DNA of 64,000 nucleotides from Curvivirga sp965219885. Its GTDB lineage: Bacteria; Pseudomonadota; Alphaproteobacteria; UBA8366; Aestuariispiraceae. Location: positions 1,302,001 through 1,366,000 of the forward strand of contig NZ_CBDCOT010000009.1 of NCBI RefSeq assembly GCF_965219885.1, read 5' to 3'. The notes beneath the pieces are model-generated. The model searched no databases and had not been told where the DNA came from. It saw nothing but the letters and a program-made list of their open reading frames with translations. A program made the translations under genes and the position numbers. This document shows, piece by piece, positions 26,661 through 33,574 of the stretch. Within the stretch, counting starts at the first letter, position 1. Each line of letters opens with the position of its first letter.

Positions 26661-27283
26661 TTGAAATATTTCCTTGCGCTTTCGTTGAGTGCTTTTTTGC
26701 TTTCCGCGATTGTGCTGCGGATTTTATGGGCTGCGATTTCGAAATTCTCCAAAAGAGCCAAAAAATGTTCCGAATAACCCGTGTCATTGATACCGACTTC
26801 CAGTCGAAATTTGGAAGTTGCTACATTCGTTGCAACCAGATTGTTATCGATCTCATCCAACGTCATTTGTAATTCTTTGATATGATGGCGGATGGTTTGA
26901 TGAATATCTTTAACCTGATTTTTACTATCTGTCGCGAAGGGCTGGATATGGGAGATATAGGTCATCTCCTGGCCGTTTTGAATGGCCCAATCAAATTGAT
27001 TGCGGGCGCGCTCTTCGGCAAAGCCTGCTAGTGAAATCTGGGTGACGCCTAAAGATTGCTGGCTAACCTCATTCACTTGGGAAATGATTTTGCTTGCCAG
27101 CATTTCCATATAATCGGTGATAGGTTGTATCGCGCGCGCATTATTGCCGGATCGGGCGACGATGGATTTCGCATTCATGGAGCCTAGCGAAATATTCTTT
27201 GCTTCGCGAATGATAAGTTTTAAATTTGCAGCTACGGTTACAGCAGTCACAAAGAACTGATCTGATTTATTGCTTTTGGACAC
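26657..27283 (-). CDS. Soluble degenerate chemoreceptor-tip protein
   Basis: The 208-residue, mostly helical protein has no membrane segment, HAMP or ligand domain. Residues 30-63 resemble the hairpin tip of methyl-accepting chemotaxis proteins: I-S-L-G-S-M-N-A-K-S-I-V-A-R-S-G lines up with the usual L-L-A-L-N-A-A-I-E-A-A-R-A-G, keeping Asn37-Ala38, Ala43-Arg44 and Gly46. Flanking helices are amphipathic. The match is mine from pattern, not a search. It overlaps the ODP-like gene by ATGA and is the first gene of the pair. No cheA, cheW or cheY is nearby. It may signal diiron state to a chemotaxis array elsewhere, or be a different helical sensor. Confidence 0.6.
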   Translation of the reverse strand: MSKSNKSDQFFVTAVTVAANLKLIIREAKNISLGSMNAKSIVARSGNNARAIQPITDYMEMLASKIISQVNEVSQQSLGVTQISLAGFAEERARNQFDWAIQNGQEMTYISHIQPFATDSKNQVKDIHQTIRHHIKELQMTLDEIDNNLVATNVATSKFRLEVGINDTGYSEHFLALLENFEIAAHKIRSTIAESKKALNESARKYFK

Positions 27284-27440
27284 AAGCCACCTGATCTGTT
27301 GTTTATTTAAGGATGCAATCTTCTACTAACGAAATCAATTGCTTCCCATGATTTGTATCAAATCTAGCCATATTTAGAATAAATTAAAAGTGCAATAAAC
27401 AATCTGTTAGCAGAATGCGTAATCGAATTTTTCTTGACTC

Positions 27441-27474
27441 AATCTATATATCGAGATATTGCGATATATAGATT
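27441..27474 (+). promoter_or_regulatory. Operator of the ArsR-family regulator
   Basis: A perfect inverted repeat with 13-bp arms (AATCTATATATCG, eight bases, CGATATATAGATT) lies 21 bases before the regulator start. TTGACT at 27434-27439 looks like a -35 box, which places the -10 region inside the repeat. Binding here would block transcription, so negative autoregulation and control of the OYE gene are expected. Confidence 0.85.
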
Positions 27475-27494
27475 GTTCATCAGGAGTGAAATTT

Positions 27495-27803
27495 ATGGAT
27501 ATGGAAAAAGCTGTGTCGGCATTGAATAATCCTATTCGTCGACAGATTTTACATTGGCTGAAAGACCGATCCAATTTCCCGCCGGCCTTGCCGGAGCATA
27601 AAGACGCAGAAGGTGTTTGCGTGGGATATATTCAGGAAAAGGCAGGCTTATCCCAATCTACGATTTCGGCTTATATGAATGCCTTGAAGCAGGTGGGGTT
27701 TGTTGAAGCCGAACGTCATGGGCAATGGACATTCTATTATCGGAACGAAGAAAAAATTCAGGAATTCCTGAATGCTATGAGCGACGAATTATCGATATCT
27801 TGA
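27495..27803 (+). CDS. ArsR-family winged-helix repressor
   Basis: The 102-residue regulator has the ArsR fold: A-L-N-N-P-I-R-R-Q-I-L-H-W-L at the N terminus, recognition helix L-S-Q-S-T-I-S-A-Y-M-N-A-L, and wing R-H-G-Q-W-T-F-Y-Y-R. The start ATG 27495 has CAGGAGTG upstream. The ELCVCD metal motif is absent and only one Cys (in G-V-C-V-G) is present, so it is not a typical arsenic sensor. It is followed 37 bases later by an OYE-family gene, which it probably represses. The single Cys might react with electrophiles; that is inference. Confidence 0.92.
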   Translation: MDMEKAVSALNNPIRRQILHWLKDRSNFPPALPEHKDAEGVCVGYIQEKAGLSQSTISAYMNALKQVGFVEAERHGQWTFYYRNEEKIQEFLNAMSDELSIS

Positions 27804-27840
27804 CGCCTCAATAGTCGTCTAAAAATCAAGGAGTTGAGTT

Positions 27841-29055
27841 ATGATTGAGCAACCATTGAAGTTGCCAAACGGCACCCTATTGAGAAATCGCATTGTAAAA
27901 TCTGCCATGTCTGAAGCTTTGGCAGATGCGCATAACAATACGACCGATGGGCATATCAATTTATTTGAAAGATGGGGTAAAGGTGGGGCTGCGCTTCTGA
28001 TTACGGGCAATACGCCCGTGGATCGCTGGCATTTGGAGCATGCAGGTAATTTCGTGTTGGATGAAAAGACGGATGCTGAACAGACAAGACGCCTGACAAC
28101 GGCGGCGAAAAAACATGGGGCAAAGATATTGGCGCAATTGGCCCATGCGGGCCGCCAAGTGCCAGAAGCGATTAACCCAACGCCCTTATCTGTTTCGGAA
28201 CTAAAACTGGATTTAGCGGGATATGGGCAACCAAAATCTGCAACTGAAGAAGAATTACAAGCCACAATAGAGAAATTTGTAACCTCTGCTGGATTAGCGA
28301 AAGATTATGGATTTGATGGGGTGCAAATTCATGCAGCCCATGGCTATTTATTAAGTTCTTCCCTCTCCCCACGAATAAATATGCGTGATGACGAATGGGG
28401 TGGCTCACTGGGAAAGCGTGCGCGTCTGGTTCTTTCCGTTGTGCGGGCGGTACGTGAAAAAGTTGGTAAAGATTTTATCGTCGCAGTGAAGCTGAATTCA
28501 TCTGATTTCCAAAAGGGTGGCTTTAGTCACGAAGATAGTATTGAAACGGCAAAGATGCTTGAAAGAGAAGGGGTGGATTTCATTGAAATTTCCGGGGGGA
28601 ATTTTGAAACACCTGTGGCTTATGCTCATAAATCCAAGCAGGAAAGCACAAAAATCCGCGAGGCCTATTTCCTTGAATATGCTAAAGACATCAAGGCAGC
28701 GCTGGATATTCCGGTGATGGTGACTGGTGGGTTTAGGTCACGTGAAGTGATGGAAAATGCATTAACAAATGGGGATGCGGATTTAATCGGTATCGGACGC
28801 CCCTTTATCATCGATCCTGAATTTCCGAGCAAATTATTCGCGGGCGACATGGATGTGATCTCGGCGGTAGAGCGGGATTTCCCACCTGCACAGGATTTAC
28901 CAAAAGGCGCAGTTTTAAACTGGTTCTGTCATCAACTTGCCTTGCATGGCACCACCGGGGATTCAGATTTATCCGTGCCTGTGGTGGAAGGGCATGAGAA
29001 ATATTTGGACTATATTGAAACCTCAACCAAGAGATTGCTGGAAGCCAGAGGGTGA
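27841..29055 (+). CDS. NADH:flavin oxidoreductase, Old Yellow Enzyme family
   Basis: This FMN-dependent TIM-barrel ene-reductase has 404 residues. The N-terminal part reads L-P-N-G-T-L-L-R-N-R-I-V-K-S-A-M, and the substrate-binding motif H-A-A-H-G-Y-L-L with the S-P-R-I-N-M-R-D-D-E-W-G-G-S stretch is typical. A G-I-G-R-P phosphate-binding loop follows. There is no C-terminal FAD/NAD domain, so it is the short form rather than a 2,4-dienoyl-CoA reductase. A strong AAGGAG precedes ATG 27841. Control by the ArsR protein suggests induction by a reactive unsaturated compound. Confidence 0.93.
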   Translation: MIEQPLKLPNGTLLRNRIVKSAMSEALADAHNNTTDGHINLFERWGKGGAALLITGNTPVDRWHLEHAGNFVLDEKTDAEQTRRLTTAAKKHGAKILAQLAHAGRQVPEAINPTPLSVSELKLDLAGYGQPKSATEEELQATIEKFVTSAGLAKDYGFDGVQIHAAHGYLLSSSLSPRINMRDDEWGGSLGKRARLVLSVVRAVREKVGKDFIVAVKLNSSDFQKGGFSHEDSIETAKMLEREGVDFIEISGGNFETPVAYAHKSKQESTKIREAYFLEYAKDIKAALDIPVMVTGGFRSREVMENALTNGDADLIGIGRPFIIDPEFPSKLFAGDMDVISAVERDFPPAQDLPKGAVLNWFCHQLALHGTTGDSDLSVPVVEGHEKYLDYIETSTKRLLEARG

Positions 29056-29226
29056 TAAGCGCATTAGCGGCGTTTGAAAAGCCGCCGCAGATTCCAAAAA
29101 CGCCGCCGAAAGACTGCTTTTTTTGGTTGGGAAAGAATCAGTACGCAACAACACGCGCCTTGATCCACATTACAAATCAGGTAAGGTGCATTTGTTATTT
29201 AAATTCAATCGACGGGGGAAGGGTGA

Positions 29227-29481
29227 ATGCGATTGTTTAAAATGGTCTTTGGCTGGCTGCTTTGCATGATCCTTGGCTATCTAGCTGTAACATTTCTAAC
29301 AGAACAAGAAGCTATTGCAGGGATATTGATGGCGCTTGCAGCCTTCAGTGTGAATCCCTATGTGCATGACAAGATGGTGTTGAAGCAACAAGAGGACGGC
29401 AAAAAACCAATGCACTATATGCTGAACCTGTTCAGTGCCGCTGTTATCGCAGCTATATCTATCGTTTTGGTGGCAAGCTAA
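29227..29481 (+). CDS. Small two-segment membrane protein
   Basis: The 84-residue frame has GGGAAGGGTG before ATG 29227. Hydrophobic stretches are seen near residues 4-22 and 30-42, and a final one at 67-83, with a basic-acidic loop (K-Q-Q-E-D-G-K-K) between. No family is recognised. It is 17 bases before the HEPN-like gene on the same strand, so the two could form a small operon. Confidence 0.65.
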   Translation: MRLFKMVFGWLLCMILGYLAVTFLTEQEAIAGILMALAAFSVNPYVHDKMVLKQQEDGKKPMHYMLNLFSAAVIAAISIVLVAS

Positions 29482-29498
29482 ATATATTGGGGTGTATT

Positions 29499-30407
29499 AT
29501 GGGAATGGTCGAAGCCGATATCGAAAAGCTGATGGAAACTAAATGGGGGCGTACTTATGCAAATTTTACTTGCCCAGTTTGTAACCAATTAAGTGAGGAG
29601 TTGGTAAAGGTTTTTATGCCTACTCGTTATGAAACACCTTCAAAACCTCAAGAAATTGCATTGAGTTGTTCTGAATGTGGTAAAGAATTTAATGGGCAGC
29701 TGACCGTTATTGAGGGGCATCCAAAAATGAAACTGGCTGATCATCCAAGTGTCGACCTAAGTTTTACGCCCTTAGTTTTGGATGATTATTACTCAGAAGA
29801 ATATGAGATGTTTTTAAGGAACTTCGATTGGAGAAGTAGCACCTTAGCTTCTTTTATTGGGGCAACTGGCGAATTAAAAGATTTGTTGAGAGATAATCCT
29901 GAAAATGGTGGTGCGAGTATCTTCAACAAAATGATATTTTCGCAAATGTTCAGTGTTTTCGAGGCATTTTTAGCAGATACCTTAGTGCATTTAATTTTTG
30001 ACAGGCAGAAAAATATCGAGGTTTTCCTTAATAAACATGATAAATTGCAGAAGCAAAAGGTAAGCTTATGTGACTTGCTTGAAAATCAGTCGCAGCCCGT
30101 TCTCGATTATATCAAATCCCATATCTTCAAAGAAATTAGAGAAGAAACGCTTTTCCATAACCTTCCAAAAGTAGAAAGGTTATACGCCATATTAGGTTAT
30201 AAAGTCTTCAATGATGATAGACTTAAGGATAGCTTGATGAAGGCCAGTGACTTGCGTCATCATTGTGTGCATAGAAATGGCCATGATATGCATGGTAATG
30301 TGGTAGATGCTTATACATACGAATATTTGATGACGACAATAGAAGCCATGCGAGTTGTAGCCCTATTCATTGAGCATGAGATACTGAGAGCAAAGAGGGA
30401 AAACTAG
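29499..30407 (+). CDS. Zinc-ribbon protein with HEPN-like C-terminal domain
   Basis: The 302-residue product has a zinc ribbon at its N terminus (C25-P-V-C28 and C57-S-E-C60). A helical C-terminal half runs from about residue 140 (F-S-Q-M-F-S-V-F-E-A-F-L-A-D-T-L) to the R-H-H-C-V-H stretch at 253-258, which fits the R-x4-H motif of HEPN ribonuclease domains. HEPN proteins occur in toxin-antitoxin, abortive infection and RNA-processing systems. No obvious antitoxin gene is adjacent, though the small membrane protein upstream could be a partner. It is AT-rich, near a tRNA gene and a gene remnant, suggesting acquired DNA. The call rests on motif reading only. Confidence 0.6.
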   Translation: MGMVEADIEKLMETKWGRTYANFTCPVCNQLSEELVKVFMPTRYETPSKPQEIALSCSECGKEFNGQLTVIEGHPKMKLADHPSVDLSFTPLVLDDYYSEEYEMFLRNFDWRSSTLASFIGATGELKDLLRDNPENGGASIFNKMIFSQMFSVFEAFLADTLVHLIFDRQKNIEVFLNKHDKLQKQKVSLCDLLENQSQPVLDYIKSHIFKEIREETLFHNLPKVERLYAILGYKVFNDDRLKDSLMKASDLRHHCVHRNGHDMHGNVVDAYTYEYLMTTIEAMRVVALFIEHEILRAKREN

Positions 30408-30452
30408 AGTTTAAGACATCGGCAAATAGTAAAGCTGCGACAGAAAGAAAAA

Positions 30453-30480
30453 TAGCCAGCTGCATTTCTACAGCTGGCTA
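30453..30480 (-). terminator. Orphan minus-strand terminator
   Basis: TAGCCAGCTG and CAGCTGGCTA form a 10-bp stem with an eight-base loop. Only on the minus strand is it followed by a T-rich run (TTTTTCTTTCT). It lies just downstream of the 28-codon minus frame at 30507-30593 and has no other gene to terminate. Confidence 0.75.
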
Positions 30481-30506
30481 GGTGCCTCATAGGGAGGTGG
30501 GAGGTA

Positions 30507-30593
30507 TTATTGGCTTGCGTTGATTTCGTATTTCTTGAACTTCACCACCTTCGCGCCGACGGCATCGTTGATTTCTTCAAAGACAGATTGCAT
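30507..30593 (-). pseudogene. Possible 3' remnant of a lost gene (28 codons)
   Basis: A minus-strand frame encodes M-Q-S-V-F-E-E-I-N-D-A-V-G-A-K-V-V-K-F and ends N-A-S-Q, then a stop and a good terminator. Two codons upstream of the ATG is an in-frame TAA, and no ribosome binding site is seen. The codons (GCC GTC GGC GCG AAG GTG GTG) are richer in GC than the surroundings. This looks like the surviving end of a deleted gene, although a genuine tiny gene cannot be excluded. The rest of the gap up to the tRNA shows no gene. Confidence 0.4.
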
Positions 30594-30725
30594 GGGTTAT
30601 GATTGTCGCCCGACATATTTCTTTTATGTTATGTGTGTTCTGGGATTCAAGTTATATGCGAGAGAAACACTGAATTAGTGATATCAAGTTTGATTAGATA
30701 TCGATCAAAATAATAAGCTAAATAC

Positions 30726-30812
30726 TGGTGCCCTGGAGAAGACTCGAACTTCCACGACCATACGGTCACTAGCACCTGAAGCTAGCGCGTCTACCAATTC
30801 CGCCACCAGGGC
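30726..30812 (-). tRNA. tRNA-Leu (anticodon CAG)
   Basis: On the minus strand the acceptor arms GCCCTGG and CCAGGGC pair, followed by A and an encoded CCA. The anticodon stem GCTAGC/GCTAGT holds loop TTCAGGT with anticodon CAG. A long variable arm (class II) and the T-arm GTTCGAGTC are visible. It is 87 bases long and reads CUG codons. Confidence 0.97.
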
Positions 30813-31000
30813 AGCACCATTTTGTTGGGAGCGCATATGTGCTGATTTTGACGGTATTTGTCAACATGGGAAATTTGCTCATTTATAAAAAATTTCCTTT
30901 ATGAAAAGGCTGTTAAGGTTGGCGAATTCATCTTTTCCAAGTATAACCTCGTATAACTAATTATATTGTGATCAGATCAGAGCATTCTGGGGAGTGAAAC

Positions 31001-31957
31001 ATGGCTTTTAACGGCAAGATGATCGTTGTTTTTGGTGGGTCCGGTTTTGTGGGCCGCTATGTGGTTCGTAAACTGGCCGCGCAAGGCTGGCGTGTGCGTG
31101 TGGCAAGCCGTGATCCGGAAGCGGGCCTTTATCTGAAAACCACGGGGGATGTGGGCCAAGTCACACCTGTGCAAGCCAACATCCGTAACGAGGCTTCTGT
31201 CCGTGCGGCGATTGAAGGTTGCGATGCGGTGATCAATCTGGTGGGGATTCTATATGAATCCGGCAAACAGAAATTTGACGAAGTGCAAGGGAATGCGTCT
31301 GCCCCTATCGCAAAGATCGCCAAAGAATGCGGCGTAGAAAACTATGTTCATATGTCTGCTCTTGGTGCCGATGCCAATAGCAAATCCAAATATGCAAAAT
31401 CCAAAGCTGCCGGCGAAGATGCAGTACGTGCTGTTTACCAAGATGCCGTGATTGTGCGTCCAAGCGTTATTTTTGGGCCTCAAGATGGGTTCTTTAACCG
31501 TTTTGCTTCTATGGCGGCAACAAGTCCGGCTCTACCTTTGATCGGCGGCGGTAAAACTAAATTCCAACCTGTCTATGTGGGGGATGTTGCCGAAGTGATC
31601 GTACGTGGTCTGGAGGATAAATCCATGGCGGGCAAAACTTATGAACTTGGCGGTCTGGATGTATTGTCTTTGGAAGAAGTTTATCAGGTCTTGTTGAAAC
31701 AAATGGGCAAACATCGCGGTTTGGTGCCGATGCCACTGTTCCTTGCAAAGATTTTGGGTTCTGTATTGAGCTTCCTGCCTGTACCGCCAATGACCCGTGA
31801 TCAAATGATCCTGTTGGAACGTGATAATGTGGTATCTGGTGATCTGCCAGGCTTGGCTGACCTTGGGATTGAGCCAACAACCATCGCATCTGAATTGCCA
31901 CATTACATGAATAGATATCGTAATGGTGGTCAATATAATCCGATCACACCATCCTAA
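31001..31957 (+). CDS. Complex I NDUFA9-like NAD(P)-binding protein
   Basis: This atypical short-chain dehydrogenase/epimerase-fold protein is related to the NDUFA9 accessory subunit of respiratory complex I. The 318 residues start with the nucleotide-binding loop V-F-G-G-S-G-F-V-G-R and include M-S-A-L-G-A-D-A-N-S-x-S-x-Y-A-K-S-K and V-R-P-S-V-I-F-G-P. Alphaproteobacterial complex I contains such a subunit, but the gene is usually away from the nuo cluster, as here. GGGGAGTG precedes ATG 31001. It is followed 10 bases later by a small isomerase-like gene, so these are probably cotranscribed. Confidence 0.9.
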   Translation: MAFNGKMIVVFGGSGFVGRYVVRKLAAQGWRVRVASRDPEAGLYLKTTGDVGQVTPVQANIRNEASVRAAIEGCDAVINLVGILYESGKQKFDEVQGNASAPIAKIAKECGVENYVHMSALGADANSKSKYAKSKAAGEDAVRAVYQDAVIVRPSVIFGPQDGFFNRFASMAATSPALPLIGGGKTKFQPVYVGDVAEVIVRGLEDKSMAGKTYELGGLDVLSLEEVYQVLLKQMGKHRGLVPMPLFLAKILGSVLSFLPVPPMTRDQMILLERDNVVSGDLPGLADLGIEPTTIASELPHYMNRYRNGGQYNPITPS

Positions 31958-31967
31958 GGATATAAAG

Positions 31968-32309
31968 ATGCCTCATTTTCGTATTGAATATTCCCGTGAT
32001 GTGGAAGCGCGTCACGATATCGGCGAAGCTGTCAAAAATGCGTTTGCCGCAGGTGTGAAAACAGGTGAAATGACCGCAGATGCCTTAAAGGTGCGTGCGA
32101 CCCCTTATGATCATCATATGATGAATGTGGATGGCGGCAGTTTTGTGCATATGACAGTTTATCTTCTGGAAGGCCGCACAGTGGAGCAGAAAGATAAGAT
32201 TGGTAATATCTTATTGGAATCTCTAACTGAGTCATTTTCAACCGTGACATCGGTCAGTATTGATTTTCGCGATATGGAAGCGGCTGCTTATAAGAAACGC
32301 GTTCTTTAA
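31968..32309 (+). CDS. 5-carboxymethyl-2-hydroxymuconate isomerase-like (CHMI) protein
   Basis: This small tautomerase-fold protein has 113 residues. The start at ATG 31968 has AAGGA upstream and puts Pro at position 2, which becomes the catalytic N-terminal Pro after Met removal (M-P-H-F-R-I-E-Y-S). The C-terminal S-I-D-F-R-D-M fits the CHMI family, which isomerises 5-carboxymethyl-2-hydroxymuconate in homoprotocatechuate breakdown. No other genes of that pathway are nearby, so the true substrate is uncertain. The longer frame from 31923 overlaps the preceding gene and is less likely. Confidence 0.82.
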   Translation: MPHFRIEYSRDVEARHDIGEAVKNAFAAGVKTGEMTADALKVRATPYDHHMMNVDGGSFVHMTVYLLEGRTVEQKDKIGNILLESLTESFSTVTSVSIDFRDMEAAAYKKRVL

Positions 32310-32332
32310 GATCCTACTGAATTGATAAAAAT

Positions 32333-32366
32333 AAAAAAGCCGCTGGGAAATTTCAGCGGCTTTTTT
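32333..32366. terminator. Bidirectional rho-independent terminator
   Basis: AAAAAAGCCGCTG and CAGCGGCTTTTTT form a 13-bp stem around an eight-base loop, with A and T tails on both sides. It lies between the convergent CHMI-like gene and uppP. Confidence 0.9.
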
Positions 32367-32370
32367 GTGT

Positions 32371-33168
32371 TTAATAATAGATGTAATACAATAGGTATCC
32401 ACCAAGGGCGATACGATATAAGACAAAAGGTGTGTAGCTTGCCCGGCGTAACCATGCCATTAAAACAATGATGGTTAGCCATGCGGCGAAGAATGAAATA
32501 ACCGCCGCCAGAATTGCATCATAAGTCAGGGCCATATTGCCGCTTTGCCATAATTTATAGGCGCCCAAGCTGCCTGCGGCCAAAATGGTCGGGATCGATA
32601 GAAGCATGGAAAAACGTGCGGATTCTGCGCGTTCCATCCCCATAAAGCGTGCCGCGGTCATGGTGATGCCGGATCGGCTAGTGCCCGGGATCAGGGCTAG
32701 AACTTGTGCCAAACCAATCACTAATGCGGATGGAATGCCTAAATGTTCGGTGCGGCGAATGGTCATGCCGACTTTATCCGCAATCCAAAGCAGGATGCCA
32801 AAGCCAAGAGTAGTCCAAGCCACAACTTTAATATCGCGCAGATATCCTTCCACATAGTCATAAAGGAAGAAGCCTGCCAAAACGACAGGGATGGTGCCAA
32901 TGACAATATTAACAACCAGTTTGCTGTCTTTGTTGGGGCGGAAGGTAGCGAGGCGGCCTGTTCCCTTGATCATGGTCCAGACATCGCGCCAGAAATACAT
33001 CATTACGGCAAAGAGGGTGCCGAAATGAACGGCAATGTCCATGGTCAGACCTTGATCTTCGGTGCCGATAAATTCACCGGTTAAATATAAATGGCCGGAG
33101 GAACTGATTGGCAGGAACTCCGTGATTCCCTGAACCAATGCTAAAACCAGAATATAATGAAGTGCCAC
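32371..33168 (-). CDS. uppP: Undecaprenyl-diphosphatase (bacitracin resistance protein)
   Basis: UppP is an integral membrane enzyme that recycles undecaprenyl diphosphate to the monophosphate carrier for peptidoglycan and other envelope polymers. Its 265 residues carry G-I-T-E-F-L-P-I-S-S-S-G-H-L near the start and P-G-T-S-R-S-G-I-T-M, the two signature motifs, among about eight membrane segments. It appears to start with GTG at 33168 behind GGGTAAG. It is a monocistronic gene. Confidence 0.96.
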   Translation of the reverse strand: MALHYILVLALVQGITEFLPISSSGHLYLTGEFIGTEDQGLTMDIAVHFGTLFAVMMYFWRDVWTMIKGTGRLATFRPNKDSKLVVNIVIGTIPVVLAGFFLYDYVEGYLRDIKVVAWTTLGFGILLWIADKVGMTIRRTEHLGIPSALVIGLAQVLALIPGTSRSGITMTAARFMGMERAESARFSMLLSIPTILAAGSLGAYKLWQSGNMALTYDAILAAVISFFAAWLTIIVLMAWLRRASYTPFVLYRIALGGYLLYYIYY

Positions 33169-33574
33169 GCGTAACTTACCCCAAATCGCTTCTGCGTAAA
33201 GAATGAATTGATTCTATATAACATGTTCGTTTGAGCTTGCATCCAGAATGTTGGAAATATTTAGTTCCGAAATGGTACTAAAATGTGATCCCAAATTTGT
33301 GATCATTTTAATGTGAGCGTCATTTTTTTGAAAATTTAAATATTTTAGTCAACAAAGTTGACCTATTTTGCATTTTTTACTGGATTTATGCGAATGATCG
33401 CGATATGACGGGGGCATCCAAAGAGAAATTGAGGGTAATAATACTTCAAACTCTATTGGGTGCTTGAGGGAAAATTCCTCAAAAATCACTTCTCTGATTA
33501 GAAAATTCAATGGGTAGTCTTCAGGGGAGTCGGGGTTAAGAAAGATAAAAACAACCACGGTCAGGAGCACTGAA
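33169..33574. promoter_or_regulatory. 406-base upstream region of gltD and uppP
   Basis: No supported gene is present. A 15-base palindrome GTCAAC-AAA-GTTGAC (33348-33362) lies 213 bases before gltD, and a direct repeat TGTGATC occurs at 33284 and 33298. Both are candidate regulator sites for nitrogen control of glutamate synthase. A short minus-strand frame here (33349-33582) overlaps the gltD start and is not considered real. Confidence 0.45.

Noticed and set aside
29067..29109. GCGGCGTTT / AAACGCCGC inverted repeat after the OYE gene
   Set aside because: The spacing between arms is long and the T-run is displaced, so it was not called as a terminator. Shorter alternative stems are weak.
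30700..30812. Attachment site formed by the 3' end of tRNA-Leu
   Set aside because: No second copy of the tRNA 3' end and no integrase gene were found in the window, so an att site cannot be claimed.
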